A DNA stretch of 64,000 bases from Ursus arctos (Eukaryota > Chordata > Mammalia > Carnivora > Ursidae), in NCBI RefSeq assembly GCF_023065955.2, contig NW_026623008.1, forward strand, positions 873,001 through 937,000. Reading direction: 5' to 3'. Positions 1-11,600 of the stretch are shown here, piece by piece. The notes below the pieces were generated by a model. The model saw nothing but the letters and a program-made list of their open reading frames with translations, was not told where the DNA came from and searched no databases. The position numbers and the translations under genes are program-made. Position 1 is the stretch's first letter; each line of letters begins with the position of its first letter.

Positions 1-799
1 GGGCCCCTCCAACTTGGCAGACCTGTCACCCCACTCAGCAGCCACAACTGTCACCTCAGTGGGGGAGGGGCCAGTTGGCTGTCACCACCTTGATGTTTAT
101 GTCCTTGTCTGCTTCAGGAGTAAGCACTATGACAGCCCGGGCCTGAGCCAGGGCAGACCCCGGGGTCGCTGCTTCAGTCTGCGTGGTTGGTGGTTGGGGT
201 CTGTTGGTGGGTCCCAGTGTGGAACTGTGCTGATGAGTCTGCTAAGAACACGGCGAACTTTCGTCAGTTCTAGACTCGGGCTCATTAAAGATTGTGAAAG
301 CTTCCTTTCATCACGTGTCCAGTATTGGTCCCTGCTATCAGTCATAGAGTGGACATTTACTCACCTCCGGGATACGAGTGTAGATGTGTTTCGACATTTT
401 AGAAAGTTCTCAGCAAGCATGTTGTTAAATACGACCGTTTCCTGACTCGAGGAGACAGATGAGACCTCCTGCCTCTGTCCTCCATGGCTTAGACCACGCT
501 TTCATGTCTCCATCTCTGCCTGTCTGCAATTGGGAAGTTCCCTGGGTCTCTCCTCAGCAACGTCTCTCCACTTCATCCCGATTGGGGTTCCCGTTTCAAT
601 GATCACATTCTTACTTCTAGAAGATTTATTAGGTTCGTTTTCCGATCTGCTTCCCCTCCTTCCTCGTGATGGTTTTCCATGTATCGAGTGAGCACGCTTA
701 TTTTGTGTCAGTGTCGGATAATATCGGTATCCGAAACCTGCAAGATACAGCTCTCTGCTGTTCCTGTGTGTTGAATGGTTTCTTTTCCACCTCTTTTTA
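1..799. other. Window start: presumed CFAP74 intron, no exon seen
   Basis: The bases from 560 to 800 may be a worn L1M tail. Bases 1-560 hold no repeat or exon that I can name. Because CFAP74 continues to the left, this should be intronic. Confidence 0.4.
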
Positions 800-1530
800 T
801 GAAGGAGTAAAGTCCACCCATTTCAGTGTAACCTTCTGCAAGTTTTGACAAACGCACAGTGCGTAGCCCCCGCCACGGTCGAGACATGGAACACTTCCAT
901 CACCCCCAAGCCCCCGTGCGCCCCTTTGTAGCCAACCGCTCCCCTGCCCCTGGGAGCCACTCATGTGTATAGTTTCGCCTTTCCCAGAATGCCAGGCAGA
1001 TGTTTTTTGAGCCCGGCCTTTCGCTGACCGAGGATGCCTCTGAGACTGGCGCATGTGGCTGCATCTCTAGCTGAGCCCCCTGGTGGCAGGGATGAGGCTC
1101 CGCATGTTTGCTCACCCGTCAGGGACATCTGGGGGGCTAGTTTGCGGCAGTTACAAATAAACCCTCTGGAAATGTTCACGTACAGTTCTCCCTTCGAATA
1201 CAGGTTTTCATTTCTCTTGGTAAATACCTAGGAGTGGGGTGTCTGGTTGTAATATGTTTGCTTAACTTGATGAGAAAGTGCCAAACGCTTCGGCAGTGGC
1301 CACACACCCAGCAGCAGACAGGGGTCACGGCAGCCCCTCACCAGCACTTGGTGTTGCCGGCCGTCTGCCTTGTTTTTGGCGGATCTAGCCACGCTACTCG
1401 ATGTGTGGTGCAATTCCACCGCGGGTTTAATTTGCGGTTCCTTCACGGCTAATGATGCTGACCATCTTTTCACGTGCTGAAACGCTGTCGACAAATCTTT
1501 GGTAAAGTGTCTAAGTTATTCTGCTCATTT

Positions 1531-1702
1531 TTAAAAAAAGCTTTTATTTTTATTTATGAGAGAGAGAGCAAGCAGGGGAGGGGGGAAGGAAGGGGGAGAA
1601 GGAGAGAGAATCCCAAGCAGACTCTGTGCTGAGCGCAGAGCCCAACGTGGGGCTCGATCCCACGAGCCTGAAATCATGACCTGAGCTGAAACCAGGCACC
1701 CT
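1531..1702 (-). mobile_element. Can-SINE (reverse)
   Basis: The T/A-rich start at 1531 is followed by a GA-rich body, then GGGGCTCGATCCCACGAGCC and the ATCATGACCTGAGC box. This is the reverse complement of a tRNA-Lys-type Can-SINE. The head end is worn. Confidence 0.8.
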
Positions 1703-1755
1703 TTCGACGCGTTTTTAAACTGGGTTATTTGTTTTCTAATTGAGTCTTGAAAGTT

Positions 1756-1957
1756 TTTTTTTTTTTTTAAGATTTTTATTTATTTATTCGACAGAGATAG
1801 AGACAGCCAGCGAGAGAGGGAACACAAGCAGGGGGAGTGGGAGAGGAAGAAGCAGGCTCATAGCAGAGGAGCCTGATGTGGGGCTCGATCCCATCACGCC
1901 GGGATCACGCCCTGAGCTGAAGGCAGACGCTTAACCGCTGTGATACCCAGGCGCCCC
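1756..1957 (-). mobile_element. Can-SINE (reverse) with 14-bp target duplication
   Basis: A full reverse SINE: T-run, GA-rich body, reversed tRNA-like box and GGCGCCCC at the head. It is bordered by perfect copies of GAGTCTTGAAAGTT at 1742-1755 and 1958-1971, so it is a fairly recent insertion. Confidence 0.92.
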
Positions 1958-3642
1958 GAGTCTTGAAAGTTCTTTACATATTTTGGGCATGTTCTTTATC
2001 AGACATGTAATTTGCTAGTATTTCCTACCAACCTGTTGCTTACCTTTTCATTCTCTTAGCATTATCTTTAGAAGAGCAGATGTTTTTAGTTTTGATGAAT
2101 TCCAGGTTATAACTTTCATTTTTATTTTATCATTTATTTCATTTTTTTTCATCATGACAAGTGGACTCCTTCAGCCCCATTCCCTATTTCCCCCATCCCC
2201 TCACCTCCTCCTCTCTGGTGACCGTCAGTGTGTTCTCTGTAATTAAGAGTCTGTTTCTTGGTTTGCCTCTCTCTCTCTTTTTCCCCTTTGCTCATTTTTT
2301 TCTTAAATTTCACGAGAGGAATTATATAGTATTTGCCTTTCTTTAACGTATTTTGCTTAGCATAACACCCTCTAGCTCCATCCACACCGTTGCAAATGAC
2401 AAGATTTCATTCTACTTTATGACTGAGAAATAGTCCATCGTCTCTCTATATACCACATCTTTATCTATCTGTGGATGGGTGCTCTGGCTGCTTCCATAGT
2501 TTGGCTCTTGGAGATAACGATGCTATAAAACATAGGGCTGCATGTATCTCTTTGAATTAGTATTTTTGTATTCTTTGGTAAATACCTAGTACTGAAATTG
2601 CTGGGTCGTAGGGCGGTTCTATTTTTAACTTTCTGAGGAACCTCCATATGCTGTGTTCCACAGTGGCCGCCCCAGTCTGCATCCCCACCAACAGTGCACG
2701 AGGGATCCCCGTTCTCCACGTCCTCGCCAACACCTGTTGTTTCTTGTGTTGTTGATTTGAGCCATTCCGACATCTGTGAGGTGGTATCTCATTGTGGTTT
2801 TGATTCGTATTTCCCTGATGCTGAGTGATGCTGACCATCTTTTCATGTGTCTGTTGGCCATCTGTATGTCTTTTTTGGAGAAATGTCTGTTCGTGTCTTC
2901 TGTCCATTTTTTAAATTGGATTATTTGTCTTTTGGGGGTTGAGTTGTATCAGTTCTTTATATATTTTAGATACTAACCCTTTATCGGCTATGTCATTTGC
3001 AAATATCTTCTCCCATTCGGTAGGTTGTCCTTTAGTTTTATGGTTGTTTCTTTTGCTGTGCAGAAACTTTTTATTTTTGTGTAGTCCCGAAAATTTATTT
3101 TTGCTTTTGTTTCCCTGGCCTCAGGAGACAGATCTAGAAAAATGTTGCTATGGTCGATGCAAAGAGGTTACTGCCTGTGTTCTCTTCTAGGATTTTGATG
3201 GTTCCACGCCTCACATTTAGGTCCTTAATCTACTTTGAGTTTATTTTTATGGTGTAAGGAAGTTATGGTTCAGCTTCCTTCTTTTGCATGTGGCTGTCCA
3301 GTTTTCCCAGCACCATTTGCTGAAGAGTCTGTCTTTCCCCCATTGATGTTCTTTCCTCCTTTGTTGAAGATTAACTGACCATATAATTGTGGGTTCCTAT
3401 CCTGTTCTATTGATCTATATGTCTATTTTTGTGCCAGTATCACCCTGTTTTAATTACTACCACTTTTTAATATAACTTGAAATCTGGAACTATGATACCT
3501 CCAGTTTTGTTTTTCTTTTTCAAGATTATTCTGGCTATTCAGGGTCTTTTGTGGTTCCACCCAAATTTTAGGATTATTTGTTCTAGCTCTGTGAAAAATG
3601 CTGTTGGTATTTTGATAGGGATTACATTAAATCTGTAGATTG

Positions 3643-3841
3643 TGGGACACCTGGGTGGCTCAGTCAGTTAAGTGGTCGCCTTCAGCTCAGGTCACGATCT
3701 TGAGGTCCTGAGATCAAGCCCCACATCAGGCTCCCTGCTTAGTGGGGAGTCTGCTTCCTCCTCTCCCTCTGCTGCTCCCCTGCTTGTGCTCTCTCGCTTG
3801 AGCCTGCTCTCTCTTCAATAAGTAAATAAAATCTTTTAAAA
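3643..3841 (+). mobile_element. Can-SINE with 14-bp target duplication
   Basis: Forward head (ACACCTGGGTGGCTCAG), tRNA-like part, CT-rich body and AATAAAATC tail. Target copies AAATCTGTAGATTG lie at 3629-3642 and 3842-3855. It sits in L1 sequence. Confidence 0.92.
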
Positions 3842-4733
3842 AAATCTGTAGATTGCTTTGGGTATTATAGACATTTTAACAATATTTTTTCCTCCAATCC
3901 GTGAGCATGGAATGTCTTTGCATTTGTGTCATCTTGAATTTCTTTCATCAGCATTTTATAGTTTTCAGAGTATAGTCTTTCACCTCTTTGGTTAAACTTA
4001 TTCCTACTGAATCCCTTTATCAGTTCTAGTACTTATTTGGTGGAGTCTCTGGGGTTTTCTATATATAGTAGTATCATGTCATCTGCAAATAGTGAAAGTT
4101 TTACTTTTTCCTTACTAATTTTTACTTCTTTTTCTTGTCTTATTGCTGTGGCGAGGACTTCCAGTACTAAGCTGAAGAAAAGTGGGGATAGTGGATATCC
4201 TTGTCCTGTTCCTGACCTTAGGGGAGAAGCTCTCAGTTTTCTACCATTGAGTAGGATGTTGGCTGTGGATTTTCACATAAGGCCTTTATCATGTTGAGGT
4301 ATGTTCCCTCTAACCCTACTTTGCAGAGGGTTTTTATCACGAATGGATGTTGTACTTTGTCAAATGCCTTTTCTGCATCTACTGAAATGATCATATGGTT
4401 GTTATCCTTTCTCTTAGTGATGTGACGTATCACGCTGATTGTTTTGTGAACCCTGGAATAGATTCCACTTGAGCAGGGTGAGTGATTCTTTTAAAGGATT
4501 GTTGGATTCGGTTTGCTAATATTTTCTTGAGGATTTTTGCATCTATGTTCATCAGGGATATTGGCCTGTAGTTCTCTTTCTTTGTGGTGTCTTTATCCGG
4601 TTTTGGTATCAGGGTAATGCTGGCCTCATATAATGAATTTGGGAGTTTTCCTTCCTTTTCTATTTTTTGGAATAGTTTACGAAGAATAGGTATTAACTCT
4701 TCTTTTAATGTTTGGTAGAAATCACCTGTGAAG

Positions 4734-4930
4734 GGATGCCTGGGTGGCTCAATCGGTTAAGCATCTGCCTTCGGCTCTGGTCATGATCTCAGGGTCCTGC
4801 GATCGAGCCCCACATTGGGCTCCCTGCTCAGCGGGGAGTCTGCTTGTCTCTCTCCCTCTGCTCCTCCCCTCCTGCTCATTCTCTCTCTCTCTCTCTCTTT
4901 CAAATAAATAAAAAAAATCTTTAAAAAAAT
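4734..4930 (+). mobile_element. Can-SINE with 15-bp target duplication
   Basis: Forward SINE (GATGCCTGGGTGGCTCAATC head, CT-repeat, A-tail). Target copies AAATCACCTGTGAAG lie at 4719-4733 and 4931-4945, inside the antisense L1. Confidence 0.92.
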
Positions 4931-5117
4931 AAATCACCTGTGAAGCCATCTGGTCCTGGACTTTTGTTTGTTGGGAGATTTTGATCACTGATTCAATTTC
5001 ATTACTGGTAATTTGTTCAAATTTTCTATTTTTTCCTGCTTTAGTTTTGGAAGGTATATGTTTCTAGGAATTTGTCCATTTCTCCAGGTTGTCCAATTTA
5101 TTGGCATATAGGTTTTC

Positions 5118-5311
5118 TTTTCTTTTTTTAAGATTTTATTTATTTATTTATTTGAGAGAAAGAACACAAGTAAGGAGGAGGGGCAGAGGGAAAGGGAGAA
5201 GCAGACTCCCCACTGAGCAGGGAGCCCGATGCGGGGCTCGATTCCAGGACCCTGGGATCACGACCTGAGCAAAAGGCAGACGCTTGACTTACTGAGCCCC
5301 CCAGGTGCCCC
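5118..5311 (-). mobile_element. Can-SINE (reverse) with 15-bp target duplication
   Basis: Reverse SINE starting with a T-rich tail and ending CCAGGTGCCCC. Target copies GGCATATAGGTTTTC lie at 5103-5117 and 5312-5326. Confidence 0.92.
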
Positions 5312-5689
5312 GGCATATAGGTTTTCATAATATTCTGTTAACAATTGCTTGAATTTCTGTGGTGTTGATTGTTATTTCTCTTCTTTCCTTAGTGATTTTA
5401 TTTATTTGGGTCCTTTCTCTCTCTCTTTCTCTCATCTGGCTAGAGATTTCTCTGTTTTGTTGATCTTTTCAAAGAACCAATTCCTGATTTCATTGATCTG
5501 TTGGTTTTCTGTTTTTGTTTTTTAGTTTCTATATCATTTATTTCTGTTCCAATCTTTATAATTTTCTTCCTTTTTCTGGGTTTGGGCTTCATTTTTTCTT
5601 CTTTTTCTAGCTCCTTTAGGTGTAAGTTTAAGCCTGTAGTGCTCTAAACTCCCTTCTTAGAACTGCTTTTGCTGCATCCCACAGTAGGT

Positions 5690-6195
5690 GATAATTTTTA
5701 AAAGACGGATCACATTTTTGATGTCATATCTGAAAAATCTTTGCCCAACACACGATAACACAGATTTCCTCCTACGTTTTGTTTTGGAAGTTTTATATTT
5801 TACATTTAGGTCTATGATTTATTTTGAATAGTTTTTGTTTACAGTGTGAGGAATGGATGGAGGTTCATTTTTGGGGCATATGTTTATCTAACTGTTAAGG
5901 TCTCATTTGTTGAAAAGACTTTTTTTTTTTCCCTCCAAGGAATTCCCTTTGCATCTCTAGTGAAGACTGACGGCCATATTCGTGAGGTCCTGTTTTTGGA
6001 CTCTGTCCCATCGAGTCTCTGTGTCTCTCCCTTTGCCACCACCACACTGTCCTGTCACTGTAGCCTTAGAGTAAGTCCCGAAATCAGGTAGTCTGAGTCT
6101 TCCAACTTTGTTCTTTTTCAAAGTTTTGGATATTTTAGGTCCTTTGGGTATCTAAACGAATTTTAGAATCAGCTGTTGATTTCCACGATGAGGCT
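5690..6195 (-). mobile_element. Old L1M ORF2 fragment, antisense (continuation)
   Basis: This is the reverse complement of L1M ORF2, continuing the element at 800-2150 after the younger L1. Recognisable tracts are AGGTCTATGATTTATTTTGA, GTGTGAGGAATGG and TCTTCCAACTTTGTTC. It ends near 6195, where unique sequence begins. Confidence 0.75.
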
Positions 6196-8370
6196 CGTGG
6201 CAGCCGTGTCGGGTAGGAGCTTGTGGGTGTCTGAATCGGCATAAACATGTTGAAAAAGAACGTGAGCGAACAAAAGAGAGGCAGCAAGAGTGCAGCGGGT
6301 GGGCCCTGCAGACACTGAGGCAGGAAGAGTCGGGGGGGCACACACCCCGAAACCCCCCCTTGTGACCGGGGCACAGCGGGTCTGTGACTTGAGGTGTGTC
6401 CATGAAAGCGGACGGCACACAGTGGCGGAAACAGGAAGAACAGCTCCCACAGCGGCCTGAGCAACAGGACTGCTCTAGGCTCTGCTTCTGTGAGGCTGAA
6501 ACAGGAGAAATCCGCCGTTTCTGGATGCGTGTGGAAGGGAAACTGTCCAGGGAGGCAGGGAGGTGATGGGAACAGTGCCAACAGCGGTCAGGCTGGCCTC
6601 CGGGGAGTGCTCTTCCTTCTCCCACCGGGGGCTCGGGGCTGTTGGCGGGGAGCCCCCTGTTTCTTGATTCTTCTGTAAATTGTCCTCACAGGTTATGCGC
6701 TGCTGTGTACTAGCAGAGCTGGGGGTGGCCCTAGACAGCCCAGTGCCCCCAGGACCCTTCAGGTCTTCCTCTCTCCCCGACCCCCTCCCTCCGTCCAGCA
6801 GCTGCACCCCTGGGACAGGACTCCTCAACTGTCCCAACAAGGACCCCAAGCCTTCTATGGCCAGCCTGGTGGTCCAAAGCTGGGAGTTCCTTTAAATATT
6901 CTGCTGCCTTAACTGTCACTGCAAGTTGCAATCCAGTCCACAACCAGTATTGGTTTGAATGTATATATTCCCTTGTTTACTATCACTTAACTCGAAGTCC
7001 TAGAAAAAGACTGCACAGTCCAGCCCCGTGGCACCACGCGGGCTCAGCAGAGCCTCCCAGGAAGCAGCAGGTGCTCTGGGTGCTCCTGAAGTCTGCCCCC
7101 CCCCCCAAGTCCCAGCTCACCTGTGGGGCGCCCCTCTTCCTGCTCCTTGCTGTCCTGCTTCCCAGACTCCTTCCGGCTTGGCATGTGTGTGGGAGAGGAC
7201 TCGTTGCCCTCGATCTGTTGCTCAGAAATGCTGGTGATTTTATCGTTATCTTCATCTGTGAATAGGCTACTCTAAAAAGGGAACAAGACACTCTTACTGG
7301 CAGTTTCCTATTTACTTTCCCACTCAAATGCCCAGAGCCCTGTTGCCAGGAGAGCCATGGGGAGAGCCCGGCCATGATCTTGCTCCCCGGCTCCCTCTGT
7401 CCCAGGCGCTCAGGGCCCAAACGCCTGTCTCTAGCCCAGGCTGGCCCTCCTTGCTTCTCCACGGGCACTGCCGGGTCTCGGGTCCTGCTGCGTTCTGGGC
7501 TCTGGCATGCAGCCCATTCCACGGTCTCCCTCCATGCCGACACTCTGCCCTCCTTTCCTGGGACACCTGGCTCCTCTCTCCACGTGGGGTCAGTGCCCCA
7601 GGCCCCACACTCTCCTGGCCGCAGCTCAGATGCCCAGCCTGCATCTCCCCCCCATTCTCCTGGCCCTGCTCTGGGTTCACACCCCAGCCCCTCCTACCTC
7701 TTCCCCCACCCCATTGGTCCCATCCCTCCCTGCAGGAGACACTTCCAGGGCCTTTGCTGAGAGCCCTTCATGACTGGACCAAAACTGCAAAGTAGCTCAG
7801 TGCTTCTTGTTAGGGAGTTTCACCCGTCCTCATCCCCAAAAGACCTCCCAGTGTCCAGGGGTGTGACGGAAGTTGTTTCCACAGATGGGGTCCCACCTGT
7901 GTCACTCTGAGATTGTTTCCATTCACTTAGCACATCTGCACAGCCTTCCCATGAAAAGACTGGCTCACCTTGCGCCTTTGGAAAAGGTGCAGGAGTGGGC
8001 AGGGTCTGCTGGGCTTTCAGGCCGTGTGCTCTTGGCTGGCCTGCCCCAAGCTAGGACTTCACAGGTGCATCAGGAGAAAGGTGGGTCCCCTGCGGCTCTC
8101 GGGCCTGGAATCTTGGCCACTGCCCTGTCAGTCGCCACACACTGGAGCGGGGTCAGCGTCCCGTTGCCGCTGCACCTGCCAGGTGGCTCCAAGTGTCCCC
8201 TTACAGAGCCCAATCTCCTCCACGTGGCCTGACGATGACACCCAGCCCTGTGTCGACAGACCCCTTCCTATCACTGATACTCACAGGACCGTCTCGGGTG
8301 GGGGAGGCATCACACCTCGCCCCTGGCTGCGTAGCCACGGCTAACGATCGGGAGCGGGCAACACACTCAC
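6196..8370. other. CFAP74 intron 16: no exon recognised
   Basis: This is GC-rich sequence left of exon 16. I looked on the minus strand for the next CFAP74 exon and found no convincing AG/GT pair with a family match. Several open frames here (6135-8344, both strands) are GC-driven and overlap each other. The C-run at 7096-7105 is simple sequence. Confidence 0.5.
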
Positions 8371-8535
8371 TGTTTTCATGACCGACTGGGAGATGTCCAA
8401 CTCATAGGACTCTGATGCCGGAAGAAACTTGAACTTGGTGCCCAAGCCCCCGATGTTGGTCAGCGTAATGGTCCGGGACGCGGTCTCCCCCACCACATAG
8501 CTGCCAAAGTCGATGAGCTCCTTGTCAAGGGACAG
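8371..8535 (-). CDS. CFAP74: CFAP74 coding exon 16, start of second ASH domain
   Basis: The exon is 165 nt, phase 0 at both ends, with acceptor TTCGGCAG|C and donor ACA|GTGAGT. It begins [20 protein letters not shown], with the DFG-V-G-T motif that opens ASH domains, and ends DISQSVMKT. It is the last exon found in the window. The sequence to its left holds no recognisable next exon. Confidence 0.94.
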
Positions 8536-8656
8536 CTGCCGAAAGACCCAGGGAGGAGCCAGGGTGACTGTGCTAGGCAAGCTCTCCTCTCCCATCTGCT
8601 GCCCTGCAGCCCTGAGGGGACCCAGGAGCTCTGGCCCCTCCCCCCTTTTTAAAGAT

Positions 8657-8695
<39 letters not shown>

Positions 8696-11600
8696 TTTGA
8701 CAGAGAGAGAGAGACAGCCAGCGAGAGATGGAACACAAGCAGGGGGAGTGGGAGAGGAAGAAGCAGGCTCCCAGCGGAGGAGTCCGATGCGGGGCTTGAT
8801 TCCAGGACCCCGGGATCACGCCCTGAGCCGAAGGTAGACACTTAATGACTGAGCCACCCAGGCGCCCCGGCCCCTTCCTCTTGCGCAAGGCCGAGTCCTG
8901 TGTCTGGTTCCAGCGGGGCCTTTGCACGCCTCAGGGACATAATCCACATCCTAGAAATCACTGGTTTGTGGATCGATCATGATAAGTTGGGAGCTCCCGA
9001 GAGCCAATCTAAGAAGTTAGCTGAAAAGAAATGAGCAATCAAGCCCTGAAAAGACGGAGAAATCTCAAGTGTACACTAAGGGAAAGAACCTGAAAAGGGT
9101 AGATACGGTGATTCCAACTGTATGGCATTCTGGAATGTATGGTGTTCTGGAAAAGGCAAAATTAAGGAGACAGTAAAGAGATCAGCGGCTGCCAGCAGTC
9201 TGAGGGGAGGGAGGCATGAGTAGGCGGAGCACCGGGGATCCGGGGGCGGCGAAAACACTCCGTGTGACCACCGTGGTGACGACACGTCGTTAGCGTTTTG
9301 TCCCAACCACAGAGCGCACAGCCGCGCGGGACCCCGCCGTGGACCACGCACCCTGGGACACGGCGCCTGGGCCAAGCCCAGCGTCCCTGTCACAAATGGG
9401 GGGAGGGCGGCGGTGGGGGCGGGGCACGTGGGAACCCTTCGCGGCTCCCCGCGAGTCTGATGCAGCCCAAAGCTGCTGTAAATAAACAAGTCTATTGAAA
9501 AATATACCATTTGGGAGTTTGAGGGAATCCCAGGATGGGGTGCGGGATGTCACAAGCAATGTCGCTCGGTCAGTTTGAAGAAACCACCTGACTAGAGAGT
9601 AAGGAAAAGGTGCTGAGCTGACTCCAGGGAGGCGTGGAGTCTGTGGGCTGAAGGCCCCCGCGCTGGGTGTGGAGCGCGGGGCTTGGGCGGGAGCGCTGTG
9701 TCCACAGGGTGGGCTTCGCCCGTCCACACTGCAGGGCGCTGGGCTGAATGACCAGGGCATGGGGGGTGCGGGGAGCCGTGCTCTCACTGTTGGACCAGGA
9801 TTCACAGGTAAGCAAGGGGAAGAGGCTGGGATGGTCCGTGCGGTCCTGCGTTAGAGGGCGAGGTGCCAGGATGAAGGTTTGGAAGCGCCCACGTGCCAGC
9901 AGAAACGGCCACACCTTCCGTGTGGATACCAGTCTCTTTCCTTTCTTTTTTTTTAAAGATTGATATATTTATTTGACAGCACGCATGTGCACGCGAGCAG
10001 GGGAGGGAGGGGCAGAGGGAGGGGGAGAGAGAGAGTCTTAAGCAGATTCTGTGCTGAGCACGGAGTCCGACGCGGGGCTCAATCTTACGACTCTGAGATC
10101 ACAACCTGAGCCGAAATCAAGAGCCGGAAGCTTAACCGACGGTGCCCCCCAGGGGCTCCAGCGTGAGGAACTGGGCTAGCTGGAGAAAGGACTCACTCTA
10201 GGGCAGGGCGGGAGGTGTGCACATGAGCCTAGAAGTGCTCCAAGACAGAAGTTCTGAACACAGTCATAGCCGCGCGTGAGGGGGACACGGGACAGTCACG
10301 GCCGCGCGTGAGGGGGACACGGGACAGTCACGGCCGCGCGTGAGGGGGACACGGGACAGTCACGGCCGCGCGTGAGGGGGACACGGGAGCTACCTGAGCT
10401 ACTCCCAGGAAAAACGTGAGCAGCAACAAGAAGTTGTATTTGATTCTAATTCAAAGAGTGAAATAAAGAAATGATTTTATAAACCAATGAATGTGGGAGA
10501 GATTGATCTCCCTTACAGAAGAATTGCAAAAAATTCCCGCGGCTCTCCAGCCCTCAGTGAGCCGGAGCGCGCCTCCCGCCCTCGAGGCCTCCCACAGAGC
10601 ACGGTCCGGCAGACGGGCGGCAGGGGAGAAACACCACAGTGAGGAAACCCGGCGGCCACCCCGAGTCAGGTGACGGGGGTCACGTCGCACTGCGAGGCCT
10701 GGTGGTAGTGCGTGCCCTCGACGTGCCCAGAACGCCTGCTGTCCTCCTCCCCAAACCCACCACCTCAGTCCACTCAGGAGGGAAACTTCACACAGATCCC
10801 AGCGGAGGAACAGTCTACACAATCACCGATCGGCATGCCTCCGAATTGTCAAGGTCATCAAAAAAGAGAGTCTCAGAAACTTTCACAGCCGCGAGGACCC
10901 ACGCAGAACAGCCGCCATAAGGAATGTGTCGCGCAGGGTGTGATGCCAGCACAGAAGCTGGATGTTAGGTAACATCCACGGAAATTTGAACGTGTCTTCT
11001 TCAGCGAACGATAATCACGATATGTCAATATTGGTTAATAATTTTAATAACCGTGACGCAGTGACAGAAGGGGTTACTGGGGAACCTGGCTGTGGGGTTA
11101 GCTAGGATTGCATTTTTTCTGTAACGCTGAAACTATTCTAAAAAAGAGTCATTTAAGAAAAAGCCGAGCTACATCTCCCTCGCTGGGGAGTCATGAGGAT
11201 CGAAAGGACACACTCATGCTCAGAGGGTCCGGCAAGGTGGCTGCCGTCCCCGTGACATCAGTGTGCTCTAGGCGCTTCCTTCCAGGGAGGGAGCACGTCC
11301 TCCAGGGCACGCGTCCCCTCGCCCTCATGGCCGGCTGGCAACTGGCCATCTGGGTGCTGGCTAAGAATGTCGTGCGCAGGCTGCCTCCCCGTGAGGCTTC
11401 TCTGGGCCCCGAGTTTGGAAGCCCAGGGGCCCCCCTCTCCTCTGGGCCCCTGCAGGACAGAAGCTGCTGAGGGCGACCACAGCAGCCTGTGTGTGTGGTG
11501 GGTGTGCACTTGTGCGCGTGTGTGCAGTTGGGGTGCGTGAATACGAACGTGTGTGTATTCATGTGTGGCAGGTGACCTGTCTCCTGCTGACAGGTCACCA

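Larger units (their letters stand above)
800..2150 (-). mobile_element. Old L1M 3' region, antisense
   Basis: On the plus strand this is the reverse complement of an ancient L1M 3' end (tracts near 840-960 and 1190-1300 resemble the L1M 3' UTR and end of ORF2). It is broken by SINEs at 1531-1702 and 1756-1957. It resumes at 5690-6195 after a younger L1 insertion. No intact frame remains. Confidence 0.7.
2105..5690 (-). mobile_element. L1 retrotransposon, antisense, 5'-truncated and broken
   Basis: Reading the minus strand, the element runs from ORF2 (about 5690) to the 3' UTR (about 2155). A piece of the reverse-transcriptase domain is readable at 4433-4233 (ISVDAEKAFDKVQHPF, part of the finger/palm region). 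The frame is broken elsewhere and three SINEs sit inside (3643-3841, 4734-4930, 5118-5311), so it cannot move. It is inserted into an older antisense L1M. Confidence 0.9.

Noticed and set aside
6135..8344. A further CFAP74 exon left of exon 16
   Set aside because: No minus-strand open segment here has both a good acceptor and donor and a recognisable ASH-domain sequence. The next exon probably lies outside the window.
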